Part shown: positions 43,919-54,543 of the stretch, one piece after another | Layout: each line of letters starts with the position of its first letter | Numbering within the stretch: position 1 is the first letter of the stretch | DNA from: Crocinitomicaceae bacterium | Lineage (GTDB): Bacteria; Bacteroidota; Bacteroidia; Flavobacteriales_G; Salibacteraceae | Direction: 5' to 3' | DNA: 64,000 nt | Assembly: GCA_002713215.1 (NCBI GenBank) | Contig: PAVO01000024.1 | Location: 56,900-120,899, forward strand | The notes under the pieces: model-generated | What the model was told of the DNA's origin: nothing | The model's database searches: none | Seen by the model: only the letters and a program-made list of their open reading frames with translations | Made by a program: the position numbers and the translations under genes

Positions 43919-45412
43919 ATGTCAGATACAGCAACTAAAAAGGGGCACCCAACAGGATTATACACCCTTTTCGCAACAGAAATGTGGGAAAGGTTTAGTT
44001 ATTATGGAATGCGAGCCCTACTCACTCTCTACCTTACCGCAGAACTTGTAAACGGTGGATTCGGACTCGAACGGCAGGCAGCTCTCGAAATTTATGCCAT
44101 ATTTACCGGTTTGGTATACCTCACGCCAATTTTAGGAGGATGGGTTGCAGATAAATTTTTAGGAAAGCGAAAAACCGTTTATATCGGTGGATTTGTAATG
44201 GCTGTTGGTCAATTTTTGTTGGCGGCAAGTGCATTTATGTCTCAAACCCTTGATCCTGATACTCGACTTTTCCTTTTCAACTTTGGACTAGGAACACTCA
44301 TTATTGGTAACGGCTTCTTCAAACCAAATATCTCCACAATTGTAGGAGATTTCTACGATGACAACGATCCAAGAAAAGATTCTGCATTCAACATTTTTTA
44401 TATGGGAATAAACCTGGGAGCTATTCTGGGTCCTTTCTTAGCAGGTTGGCTTGGTGAAAACGTGGATTGGGGCTGGGGATATTTCTCCGCCGGAATTGGC
44501 TTAATTGTAAGCGTGTTTTGGATGCGGGCTAAAGAAACAACGCTAGAACAGCATGGTTTACCTCCTAACTCGCCTCAAGACAAATTTGTTCTTGATGTAA
44601 AAGATTGGAGACAAATTATCATGTATTCTATAGGACTGGTTGTAAGCACTTTACTAATCATTTTCCTTTGGGGGTTTATTCCTCCAGACCTTGCCAGCAC
44701 CTTAATTACCATTGGATTTGTTGTTCTGTTGGGTGGCTTAGCCTTTATTATTTTTAAAGGAACTGAAAGTGCAGAAGAGTGGAGCAGAATGTCTGTTATT
44801 GTAGTTCTTGCCTTCTTCAATATTGTTTTCTGGGCTGGCTTTGAACAGGCTGGAGGAACCATGAACTTATTCGCCATGGAAAACACGAATAGAATGTTAG
44901 GTTCCTGGGAAATTCCAGCAACATGGTTTCAAAATATAAACCCAATTGCCATTCTAATATTTGCACCTATATTTTCTATCTTATGGTTGAGAGCAGATTC
45001 CAAAAATTTAAACCCCAGAACGCCAATTAAATTCGCCTTGGGGATGTTTTTGGGTGCTATCGCATTTTGGATAATGTCACAAGCGGGCAACCTCGCAAGT
45101 AGTGGTGAACTGGTTTCTCCAATGTGGCTGGTTGTAGTTTATGTAATTCTAACATTAGGCGAACTCATGCTTTCTCCCATCGGACTTTCTATGATTACAA
45201 AATTGGCTCCACCTAAACTGGTATCAGTTGTGATGGGGCTTTGGATGGCAAGTTTTGCTGCCGGTAACTATTTTGCAGGTATAATGGAAAGTGTTCTTCA
45301 CAAATACGATCTTCCACTTTATCCCTTTATCTCAGGTATTATGTTAGGTACCGGGGTAATTATCCTGGCCATTACCCCTCTGTTGAATAAAGCCATGAAA
45401 GGGATTCACTAA
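43919..45412 (+). CDS. Proton-dependent oligopeptide transporter (POT/PTR2 family)
   Basis: Inner-membrane symporter of 497 residues with about fourteen helices, importing di- and tripeptides with protons. The first helix carries the ExxERF motif (EMWERFSYYGMRALLTLYL, residues 21-39), needed for proton coupling. GGWVADKFLGKRKT (about 77-90) is the loop 2-3 signature, and FNIFYMGINLGA (about 158-169) is the second PTR2 signature. The preceding secreted DPP-IV supplies dipeptides, which fits. A terminator follows. Confidence 0.95.
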   Translation: MSDTATKKGHPTGLYTLFATEMWERFSYYGMRALLTLYLTAELVNGGFGLERQAALEIYAIFTGLVYLTPILGGWVADKFLGKRKTVYIGGFVMAVGQFLLAASAFMSQTLDPDTRLFLFNFGLGTLIIGNGFFKPNISTIVGDFYDDNDPRKDSAFNIFYMGINLGAILGPFLAGWLGENVDWGWGYFSAGIGLIVSVFWMRAKETTLEQHGLPPNSPQDKFVLDVKDWRQIIMYSIGLVVSTLLIIFLWGFIPPDLASTLITIGFVVLLGGLAFIIFKGTESAEEWSRMSVIVVLAFFNIVFWAGFEQAGGTMNLFAMENTNRMLGSWEIPATWFQNINPIAILIFAPIFSILWLRADSKNLNPRTPIKFALGMFLGAIAFWIMSQAGNLASSGELVSPMWLVVVYVILTLGELMLSPIGLSMITKLAPPKLVSVVMGLWMASFAAGNYFAGIMESVLHKYDLPLYPFISGIMLGTGVIILAITPLLNKAMKGIH

Positions 45413-45436
45413 AAGGAAAAAATAGAGTTTTGATAT

Positions 45437-45470
45437 TGGGCGTTCTCCTTTTTCGAGAAACGCCCATTTT
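45437..45470 (+). terminator. Terminator after the POT transporter gene
   Basis: Hairpin TGGGCGTTCTC (45437-45447) with GAGAAACGCCCA (45455-45466), one bulged base, followed by TTTT. It separates the peptide-use genes from ribH. Confidence 0.8.
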
Positions 45471-45516
45471 GTTTCCATCGTTCGTTACCAACATCCTTTA
45501 ATGCCAAGCTCTTCAG

Positions 45517-45524
45517 TATATTTG
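45517..45524 (+). promoter_or_regulatory. Possible -7 box of the ribH promoter
   Basis: TATATTTG matches TANNTTTG, 23 bases before the ribH ATG at 45548. No FMN riboswitch is visible in the 135-base upstream region. Confidence 0.4.
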
Positions 45525-45547
45525 CTTCACCTCAAAAAAAGACACCT

Positions 45548-46036
45548 ATGGCTACCGTTAATAACAACCTCTCCGATTATGATGCTTCGCTCGTTCCGGA
45601 TGCAAGCAACATGAAATTTGCCATTGTGGCTTCTGAATGGAATGAGGAAATAACCAATGGATTGCTCAACGGAGCCTACTCTACCCTACTTAAGCATAGA
45701 GCCATAGAATCCAACATTGTTGTACATAGGGTTCCGGGAAGCTTTGAATTGCCACTGGGAGCACAATTGTTCCTGGAAAAAGGAAATGTTGATTCGGTTA
45801 TTTGTATTGGTAGTGTTATCCGGGGCGAAACAGCTCATTTTGATTACGTATGTGAAGCAGTATCACAGGGAGTTAAAGATGTTTCTTTGAAGTATGGTAA
45901 ACCGGTAATTTTTGGTGTATTGACTGATGATAACATTCAACAATCGAGGGACCGATCAGGTGGCAAGCATGGCAACAAAGGCGACGAGGCAGCGGTAACC
46001 GCAATAAAAATGGTAGCCCTAAGTAATTCATTGTAG
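45548..46036 (+). CDS. ribH: 6,7-dimethyl-8-ribityllumazine synthase
   Basis: Penultimate enzyme of riboflavin synthesis; condenses 5-amino-6-ribitylaminouracil with 3,4-dihydroxy-2-butanone 4-phosphate. The 162 residues are normal length. VASEWNEEITNGLLNGA (about 27-43), HRVPGSFELP (60-69), and IGSVIRGETAHFDYV (87-101) with catalytic His97 are diagnostic; GVLTDDNIQQ follows. It begins a rightward set of three closely packed genes (NTF2-like, GNAT) whose functions do not relate obviously to riboflavin. Confidence 0.97.
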   Translation: MATVNNNLSDYDASLVPDASNMKFAIVASEWNEEITNGLLNGAYSTLLKHRAIESNIVVHRVPGSFELPLGAQLFLEKGNVDSVICIGSVIRGETAHFDYVCEAVSQGVKDVSLKYGKPVIFGVLTDDNIQQSRDRSGGKHGNKGDEAAVTAIKMVALSNSL

Positions 46037-46037
46037 G

Positions 46038-46514
46038 GTGGAAAAGCTTATTGCCCATTTCTACGAATCCTTTGCAAATCTCCATGCAGAAGAAATGGCC
46101 AAGTGTTATCACAATGAAGTGGTTTTTGAAGATCCTGCATTTGGAGTTTTAAAAGGTGAACGCGCACGTAATATGTGGCGAATGCTTTGTGAGAGCCAGC
46201 AGGATAAGGGAATGAAAATTACCTATTCGGGTATTAAGGCCAATGAAACACAGGGAGAAGCCCAATGGACCGCTTTATACACTTTTAGTAAGACCGGACG
46301 CTTTGTAAAAAATAAGATTCACGCTCGATTCGAATTTAAAGATGGTTTGATCATTAAGCACACAGATCATTTCAATCTCTATTCATGGTCCGGGCAGGCT
46401 TTGGGAATCCCGGGCTACTTCATAGGTTGGACAGACTACTTCAAGAAAAAACTTCAGGCTCAAACCAACAACATGTTGAATAAGTATGAGCAGAAAAGAT
46501 TAAGCGAAAAATGA
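46038..46514 (+). CDS. NTF2-like / SnoaL-like domain protein
   Basis: A 158-residue protein starting with GTG one base after the ribH stop. MEKLIAHFYESFANLHAEEMAKCYHNEVVFEDPAFGVLKG (1-40) is the helical start of an NTF2-like cone fold, followed by a curved sheet with a hydrophobic pocket (RFEFKDGLIIKHTDHFNLYSWSGQALG). Such proteins act as small isomerases, hydrolases or binding proteins; the specific activity is unknown. Its stop overlaps the GNAT start by four bases. Confidence 0.82.
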   Translation: MEKLIAHFYESFANLHAEEMAKCYHNEVVFEDPAFGVLKGERARNMWRMLCESQQDKGMKITYSGIKANETQGEAQWTALYTFSKTGRFVKNKIHARFEFKDGLIIKHTDHFNLYSWSGQALGIPGYFIGWTDYFKKKLQAQTNNMLNKYEQKRLSEK

Positions 46515-46969
46515 TAATTAGAACGGCAGTTGTTGAGGATGTTACCAATATTGTAAGACTGCTGGCCAATGATAAATTGGGCATGCAACGAGAAGATTTC
46601 CAGGAACCCATACCAACCAAGTACATTGATGCTTTTAATAAAATAGATACTGACCCCAATCAGGAATTGATTGTGGCCGAAAGCAGTGATTTGGGAGAGG
46701 TCATTGGGACGCTCCAACTAACATTTATTCCCTACCTCACCTACCAGGGAGGTGTAAGGGCTCAAATAGAAGCCGTACGAATTCGCGAAGATCAACGCGG
46801 TAAGGGAATTGGAGAACAATTATTTCTTTGGGCCATTAACCGGGCAAAAGAAAGGGGGGCTCACCTGCTCCAGTTAACTACCGATAAAAAGAGACCTGAC
46901 GCCCTGCGGTTTTATGAGAAACTAGGATTTGTAGCAAGCCACGAAGGGATGAAAATTCATTTTAAATAG
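46511..46969 (+). CDS. GNAT-family N-acetyltransferase
   Basis: A 152-residue acetyl-CoA-dependent N-acetyltransferase. The pyrophosphate-binding loop is IREDQRGKGIGEQL (about 96-109), the R/Q-x-x-G-x-G/A motif; the C-terminal DALRFYEKLGFVASHEG is the GNAT end signature. The acceptor could be a small molecule or protein. Coupled by a four-base overlap with the NTF2-like gene. Confidence 0.9.
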   Translation: MIIRTAVVEDVTNIVRLLANDKLGMQREDFQEPIPTKYIDAFNKIDTDPNQELIVAESSDLGEVIGTLQLTFIPYLTYQGGVRAQIEAVRIREDQRGKGIGEQLFLWAINRAKERGAHLLQLTTDKKRPDALRFYEKLGFVASHEGMKIHFK

Positions 46970-47050
46970 GGCAACTTTTTGTAACCACTATGTCGGGCGT
47001 TTAGCAATTGCAAAAGTTTTACGAAAGTTGAATAGCGTTAATTTTACCGG

Positions 47051-47890
47051 GTGTTGAATTTCCAAAAACCTGTCATCCTATTAGTCGCTCTCTTGGTTGG
47101 AACAGTTAGTTTCCAAGCAACCGCCCAGCAGGCCAATAACATTGAATGGCACTGGCAGGACGAATTTTCCAAAGACGAAAAAGACAAACTGAAAACCTGG
47201 ATTACTTTAACCCATCAGGCGGTAGAAAAGAGAATTGGAGTATATCCCTTTACCGTTCACTATTATTTCTATCGAAAGGTAAATGCCAGCGAACCAGTTC
47301 CCTGGGCACATACCAAACGCTGGGAGGGGCAGCAGGTTCACTTCCACGTTGATACACAATACGAACTTCAGGAATTTTTAAACGACTGGACAGCACCACA
47401 TGAAATAAGCCACCTGGCACTCCCCTTTCTTGGAAAAAGCTATTCCTGGTTCGCCGAAGGGTTTGCATCGTATATGCAATACCAGGTGATGGAAGAAATG
47501 GGAACTTGTACGAGTAAAGAAAAGGAAAAACGGTTTGAACAAAAGTTCAGTGCCAATTTGCCCAAATACAAAAACAATAACAGCGTAGTTGAACAAGCCA
47601 AAAAACTTCGAAAGCAATACGACTTTCCAGGCATGTACTGGGGAGGTGCTTCCCTGTTTTATGCTTGGAACAGGCAGCTGATTCGGGAGAAGGACAAAAA
47701 CTTATGCTCCTTATTCAGTTCCTATTTACAATGCTGCAGAATGAAAAATATCAATGCTTCTGAAATTGTCCTTTCCCTTGATAGTATCGCTGATGTTAAG
47801 TTCGGTAAAACCCTGTTGGATAACTATGAATCGGAAAACGGCGTTAATACCATCAAATCTCTAAAGCAGAATAACTTCCTTCCAAACTAA
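47051..47890 (+). CDS. Secreted HExxH metallopeptidase-like protein
   Basis: A 279-residue exported protein. The start is a GTG at 47051 (or the next codon, TTG). A signal peptide (about 1-25, ending TAQQA) precedes a domain with HEISH (117-121) and, 15 residues after the last His, Glu136 in WFAEGFASYM. HExxH plus a downstream E in a W-x-x-EG context is the zinc site of gluzincin peptidases of the MA clan. The protein is shorter than M1 aminopeptidases, so it is probably a compact catalytic domain. Substrate unknown. Confidence 0.75.
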   Translation: MLNFQKPVILLVALLVGTVSFQATAQQANNIEWHWQDEFSKDEKDKLKTWITLTHQAVEKRIGVYPFTVHYYFYRKVNASEPVPWAHTKRWEGQQVHFHVDTQYELQEFLNDWTAPHEISHLALPFLGKSYSWFAEGFASYMQYQVMEEMGTCTSKEKEKRFEQKFSANLPKYKNNNSVVEQAKKLRKQYDFPGMYWGGASLFYAWNRQLIREKDKNLCSLFSSYLQCCRMKNINASEIVLSLDSIADVKFGKTLLDNYESENGVNTIKSLKQNNFLPN

Positions 47891-47955
47891 ATAAAAGCCT
47901 GTTCCTGCAATTAATAATTCCACACCAACAACCAATTCAATCGGTTGAAAAACCT

Positions 47956-47963
47956 TACTTTCG
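47956..47963 (+). promoter_or_regulatory. Possible -7 box (TACTTTCG) of the ABC-F gene
   Basis: TACTTTCG, 41 bases before the ATG at 48005; identical to the boxes before 17435 and 41668. Confidence 0.3.
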
Positions 47964-47998
47964 CGCCGCCTAAATGGGCACTAAATCGTATTGATTAG

Positions 47999-49637
<1,639 letters not shown>

Positions 49638-49652
49638 GGTTAAACTTCAACC

Positions 49653-52600
49653 ATGAATCTGAACTACAACAGGTTATGCTTAACCCTCCTCGTAGTGGCT
49701 TGTACCACGATTGGTTCTTTTGCCCAATCATTAGTCACCGTATCAAGTTACAAAACTACCACACCTGCTGATTGCAACACAAGAAATGGGGCTGTTTTAG
49801 AGGTTACCTTTACTGGAGCACTTCATCCAAATGCGGCTTTGTCTTTGTGGGCCTATACCCCTTCTTCCATAGTTATTTCAAGTGGGCGTACGAAGGCAAC
49901 CTTTTATGGCCTTGATAATGTTCATCCGTTTTATGGCGGAAACTCTACTGTATTGGTAGACACAACGGGATATGGAATTGGTGGATATAATGCGGGAACC
50001 GTAAATATTGGTACAGCAGCAGTCTGGGCTCCAAAATCAGTTACAGTTAAATCCTGCGATGCTCGTGAGTTACTGCAGTATGGAGTTGATTCCACGGTTT
50101 ATTGGAATTACAGTAAATGGTCAAATACATTTTCCACTAGTATACCGGGGAAAATTTTACCCGGTACCTATGAAAATACGATGTGGGACACTAACGGTTG
50201 TGTTCTTCATCGCCAACGCTTAGGTGGTCAAGTTCGAACTTATGGCGATCTTGTGGTAACATCGCTTAACCAACCCACTAAAGATACTACGATTGGAATT
50301 TGTTCTGGAGATAGCATTATGATTGATTCGGTTTATTATCATATTAATGATACTGCTTTTGTTTATATCCCTACCCCATTGCCCTTATGTGATACCTTAA
50401 AAAGCATTCGAATAGTCAAGAAAAAACTAGAAACACATGTAAATATTGGAATATGTAAGGGCAACACGTATCAGTTTCCAGATGGAGATACTTCTTCTAT
50501 AAGCTCAGTCGACACCAGTATTCTTTCTTCTTCATTGGGTTGTGACAGCATTGTGTTTACCAACCTAATTGTGGATTCAGTGACATTTTATACTGAGAAG
50601 AAATTTGCATGTCAAGGAACTATTTTCAAGTTTCCGGACGGGGATACAACTTTGGTCTCCAAAATTGATACTTCAATTATTTATTCCGGTGCATGTGATA
50701 CTATGGTAATAACGGATGTAGAGTTTGTGAAACCATCTTATGACTCCTCTATAGTTTACATCTGTCAAGGAAGTTATCATATTTTCATGGATGGTGATAC
50801 TGGTAGAACCGGCATAAAAGATACGTCTCGGTTTTATACGAATAATGCTCAATGTGATAGTTTTTTTATTGTTGATTTAAGGGTTTTACCTACGAAAGTT
50901 GTTTATGATACTATAAAAATCTGTGGTGAGAAATACTATGTTTTCCCTAATGGAGATTCTTCCAACACATCTAAGATTGACACGAGCCTACTAGTTACAT
51001 CAAGTGGATGTGATAGTATTGTCATTACCAATTTGGTTATAGAACCCTTGTTTATACCTGAAAAACAATATTGTTATAGTAACCATAGTTTATCTTATTC
51101 AAATACCGGAGCAGCTGCAAACCCAAATTCTCTATCCGTTGATTCTCAAGATTTGGTGTATGTGGCCGGAGAATTTTACACCGCGTCATACAATCTTTCT
51201 CAATCTATTAAATTTACTAAAAGTGTAAATACAAATTCTGAAGGATTTATTTCATGTTACAACCCTTCTGGAAATTTAGTATGGGCAAAACATATAACTA
51301 ATAGCAACGTCACCAAGAACTCGGGAATCTTTGGATTAAGATTAACTAATTCTGCTAATGGAGATTTTATAATTACCGGTACTTTTAATGGTAATTTTGA
51401 TCTTGACTTTGGCTCAGGGGTTGCTGAGATTAAATCGTTTACTTCTGGTCGTCGTTGGTTTATAGCTAAATACAATAAGAATGCACAATTACTATGGCAT
51501 ACTCAAATGCAAGATACCGCAGTCAACTCAACAATTAATTTCAGTATACAAGATTTAAAGGTAGACAATCAAGGAAACATCCTTATCTGTGGAGATATGG
51601 GCAGCAGCGTTGATTTTGATACAGGTCCAAAAACTAACCCATATAAAATCGCTGGGAAAAGTGATGTATTTGTAACTAAGTATTCAGCTGCTGGAAAATT
51701 CATCTGGACCATTGGACTTGGTGGAAATAATGATGATCATCTGAAGGAATTGACAACAGATGGCAACAATAACATCTATATTTCCGGCTTTACAAAGGAA
51801 TTTATTGATCTGGATCCAAGTGCTGGAGCAAAAATTATTGGAAACAGTAAATACCATACTCCTTTTTTCGCAAAATACAATACCAACGGAAACTTATTAT
51901 GGGAACATAATTTGCAAAATACTGTTGATAGAATATCAATTGAAAGCTCACCGTCAGGTGAATTGATGGTTGCAAGCCTATTTAGTAATAGTGTTAACCT
52001 AGATTCTGTAACAACGGTCAGTGCAATAAAAAATAATATTAATAGCTTTTTCATTGCTAAATATACTGCTTTGGGCAAAGTTGATTGGGTGAAAACAATT
52101 GGTAGAGTACCTAATGTTAAAAACCAAGGATATATGATGCATACGGACATTACTGCTGACAACGATCAAAACATAGTATTCTCCGGTATCTGTTCCACCC
52201 CCGGTTTAATTGACTTTGACCCGGATAGTGGCATTTCTAAACACAACCCCCATATTAATGGAGTCTATGGCCCGCCTGGGAACGCAGTCGAATTTGTTTT
52301 ACAATTAAACTCAAATGGGAAATTCCAAAGAAAGGCGATCATTGATGGGTCGGGGGGACAAATTAAGACAAACTCAAAAGGAGATGTATTTTTATTGTCT
52401 CCTAGGGTAGACTTTAGAAAAGGTATTAGTATAAATCCACAAGACACTGCAAGGATTTACCATCCGATACTACAAAATATGCTTTTGAAATTAGAAAATT
52501 GCAATTCAAAGGATTATCTTAAAATAATTAAATGTAGCCCCGGTGCTTATACTTTTCCTGATGGTGATACGTCATCCGTTAATGTAATTGACACTAGTAC

Positions 52601-54476
52601 TTTCAAATCTAAATTGGGTTGTGATAGTATCGTTATTACAGAACTAATAGTTAGCACTCCTTCTTCAATCGTGGTGTTTGATACTGCCTGTGGAAGCTAT
52701 CACTGGAAAATAAATAATAAAATTTACTACAAAAGTGGTAGATACTCCGATACTTTATTAGGAGTGAATGGTTGTGATACATTGGCAACCCTAAATCTGG
52801 TTATTAATAATCCAGTTTTCAATGTATTGTACGATACAATTTGTCAAGGAAACACCTACTATTTTCCTGGTGGTGATTCCAGCAAAATTTCAGTTATTGA
52901 TACCGGTTTGTTTTCAGGAAGTAATGGATGTGATAGTCTTTTTATAACAAATTTAACCGTCAACATAAAGGACTCAACTTTAGATACAATTACCACCTGC
53001 AACTCCTACAAATGGATCAACGGTATTACCTACACTTCAAATAACAATTCTGCAACACACAAACTAACCAACTCGAAAGGCTGTGATAGTATTGTAACCC
53101 TAAACCTTACCATTAACAAAAGCAATTTCGTAAGCAAATACGATTCAATTTGCCAGGGCAATACCTACTATTTCCCCGATGGTGACTCATCCAAGGTTTC
53201 CTCTGTTGACACCAGCATACTTACCAACCTTGCCGGCTGTGATAGCACCATAATTACCTACTTAACCGTAAATCAAATTTCTTCCATAAGTGCCAGTAAT
53301 GACGATACTATTTGCGCCGGTGATACCTTTCAATTGAATGCCACGGGAGGAGTTACCTATTCCTGGTCCCCTTCTACCGGGTTGTTTTCCACCAACATTG
53401 TTAATCCAAAAGGAGTTTTAAGCAATAACCAGACGTACACCGTTCTGGCCACAGACGTCAATGGCTGTATTGGAAGCGATCAGGTTAGCTTGTTTCTTAA
53501 ATCACCGGTACAAGTATCCCTGGCGCCTTTAAACGATCTATGTGTTTCTGATACTGCAATTACCCTAACCGGTGGTACTCCATTGGGTGGAGTGTACAGT
53601 GGAAAAGGAGTAAACAATCGTTCCGTTTTTGATCCTGCCATTGCTGGTGTAGGTACTCATACCATTACCTACTCCAGTGCACTTACAGGCAAATGCATTA
53701 CCCGAGACAGCCAAAACATTGTGGTTAAAAATACGCCAACCATCTCCTGGACCAGCATAGGTACTTCATGCACCGGAGACGAACCGCTATCGCTTAACGC
53801 TTCTCCAGGTGGTGGAACATACTCCGGAAATGGAATTGTAGGGGGTAATTTCAATCCGGGAGTTGCCGGAAAAGGAAATCATTTGATTGAGTATTCCATT
53901 ACCGGTGCAAACGGTTGTAAATCGGTTAAAACCCAAAACGTTAAGGTAGGGCAATCTACTCCGGTTAGTCCCATACAAGGACAGGATAAAGTGGCAAAGA
54001 ATAGAATCTATAGCTACAACCTTAAACCTATAAATGGTTCGGGCTACGTATGGAGTGTGGTTGGGGGTAAGTTTATTACCCAAACCAATAATTCTTCCTC
54101 GGTACTCTGGGGGTCGGGCAACAACGGTTGGTTATCGGTGGTTCAAACCAATGCAGACGGTTGTGTGGATTCAACCAAACTGAAAATACTAATCAGTCCA
54201 TTGAGTCAGCAGGATTTAACCCTGGAAGGAAATAAAATTCAATTGTTCCCCAATCCGGTAGATCAGGAATTGACCATCAGCTTTGGACAGCTCACAGGAA
54301 AGGTGACCCTTACCCTACTCGATGGGAATGGAAAACTGGTGAAGGAAAAAAATCTGGAGATAATTGCCAATAAAAATGAAACCCTAAATGTGGAGGATTT
54401 AAGTATTGGAACCTACTACCTCCTGATTCAACACCAAAACAAAATGGTGACCCATTCGGTGGTGGTGAGTAGGTAA
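49653..54476 (+). CDS. Giant T9SS type A cargo protein with Cys-paired repeats and a propeller insert
   Basis: A 1607-residue exported protein. Signal peptide (about 1-25, ending GSFAQ). Residues about 26-240 form an unassigned beta domain. Repeats of about 48 residues with two Cys each (pattern I-C-x-G-x-x-Y-x-FPDGD...GCDSI) occur at about 262-465 and again at about 955-1210. Between them (about 483-946) are SBBP-like propeller repeats (WFIAKYNKNAQLLW, DLDPSAGA, VFVTKYSAAGKFIW). PKD/Ig-like modules follow (about 1213-1520), then a type A sorting domain (IQLFPNPVDQELTISF to SVVVSR). The sorting domain implies passage through T9SS and surface attachment or release. Likely an adhesin or matrix protein; no enzyme motif seen. 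Confidence 0.88.
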   Translation: MNLNYNRLCLTLLVVACTTIGSFAQSLVTVSSYKTTTPADCNTRNGAVLEVTFTGALHPNAALSLWAYTPSSIVISSGRTKATFYGLDNVHPFYGGNSTVLVDTTGYGIGGYNAGTVNIGTAAVWAPKSVTVKSCDARELLQYGVDSTVYWNYSKWSNTFSTSIPGKILPGTYENTMWDTNGCVLHRQRLGGQVRTYGDLVVTSLNQPTKDTTIGICSGDSIMIDSVYYHINDTAFVYIPTPLPLCDTLKSIRIVKKKLETHVNIGICKGNTYQFPDGDTSSISSVDTSILSSSLGCDSIVFTNLIVDSVTFYTEKKFACQGTIFKFPDGDTTLVSKIDTSIIYSGACDTMVITDVEFVKPSYDSSIVYICQGSYHIFMDGDTGRTGIKDTSRFYTNNAQCDSFFIVDLRVLPTKVVYDTIKICGEKYYVFPNGDSSNTSKIDTSLLVTSSGCDSIVITNLVIEPLFIPEKQYCYSNHSLSYSNTGAAANPNSLSVDSQDLVYVAGEFYTASYNLSQSIKFTKSVNTNSEGFISCYNPSGNLVWAKHITNSNVTKNSGIFGLRLTNSANGDFIITGTFNGNFDLDFGSGVAEIKSFTSGRRWFIAKYNKNAQLLWHTQMQDTAVNSTINFSIQDLKVDNQGNILICGDMGSSVDFDTGPKTNPYKIAGKSDVFVTKYSAAGKFIWTIGLGGNNDDHLKELTTDGNNNIYISGFTKEFIDLDPSAGAKIIGNSKYHTPFFAKYNTNGNLLWEHNLQNTVDRISIESSPSGELMVASLFSNSVNLDSVTTVSAIKNNINSFFIAKYTALGKVDWVKTIGRVPNVKNQGYMMHTDITADNDQNIVFSGICSTPGLIDFDPDSGISKHNPHINGVYGPPGNAVEFVLQLNSNGKFQRKAIIDGSGGQIKTNSKGDVFLLSPRVDFRKGISINPQDTARIYHPILQNMLLKLENCNSKDYLKIIKCSPGAYTFPDGDTSSVNVIDTSTFKSKLGCDSIVITELIVSTPSSIVVFDTACGSYHWKINNKIYYKSGRYSDTLLGVNGCDTLATLNLVINNPVFNVLYDTICQGNTYYFPGGDSSKISVIDTGLFSGSNGCDSLFITNLTVNIKDSTLDTITTCNSYKWINGITYTSNNNSATHKLTNSKGCDSIVTLNLTINKSNFVSKYDSICQGNTYYFPDGDSSKVSSVDTSILTNLAGCDSTIITYLTVNQISSISASNDDTICAGDTFQLNATGGVTYSWSPSTGLFSTNIVNPKGVLSNNQTYTVLATDVNGCIGSDQVSLFLKSPVQVSLAPLNDLCVSDTAITLTGGTPLGGVYSGKGVNNRSVFDPAIAGVGTHTITYSSALTGKCITRDSQNIVVKNTPTISWTSIGTSCTGDEPLSLNASPGGGTYSGNGIVGGNFNPGVAGKGNHLIEYSITGANGCKSVKTQNVKVGQSTPVSPIQGQDKVAKNRIYSYNLKPINGSGYVWSVVGGKFITQTNNSSSVLWGSGNNGWLSVVQTNADGCVDSTKLKILISPLSQQDLTLEGNKIQLFPNPVDQELTISFGQLTGKVTLTLLDGNGKLVKEKNLEIIANKNETLNVEDLSIGTYYLLIQHQNKMVTHSVVVSR
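50430..51050 (+). repeat. Protein repeat array, block 1 (FPDGD...GCDS type)
   Basis: Four consecutive coding repeats of about 48-52 residues within the 1607-residue protein: IC/AC near the start, FPDGD (or FMDGD, FPNGD), DTS, and (G/A/Q)CD(S/T) near the end, followed by a hydrophobic strand. Two cysteines per unit suggest one disulfide each. DNA identity between units is low, so the array is old. Confidence 0.8.
52500..53280 (+). repeat. Protein repeat array, block 2
   Basis: Five further units of the same family in the same protein. They alternate between the FPDGD subtype (units 1, 3, 5) and the Y-x-W subtype (units 2 and 4: SYHWKINNK, SYKWINGIT), each ending GCD(S/T) plus a strand such as TLNLTIN. 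Confidence 0.8.
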
Positions 54477-54478
54477 TT

Positions 54479-54495
54479 AAGCCTTGTAAAGGCTT
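54479..54495 (+). terminator. Small hairpin between the first two cargo genes
   Basis: AAGCCTT (54479-54485) pairs with AAGGCTT (54489-54495) across a 3-base loop; the run after it is AT-rich but not a clean T-tract. Possibly a weak terminator or an mRNA processing or pausing site. Confidence 0.35.
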
Positions 54496-54543
54496 CAATA
54501 TTTATGTTTATTTTAGCTAAATAATTGATTTAACCTAACCGTT

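Noticed and set aside
45413..45547. FMN riboswitch upstream of ribH
   Set aside because: The 135-base gap holds a terminator for the previous gene and a promoter-like box but none of the conserved RFN helices.
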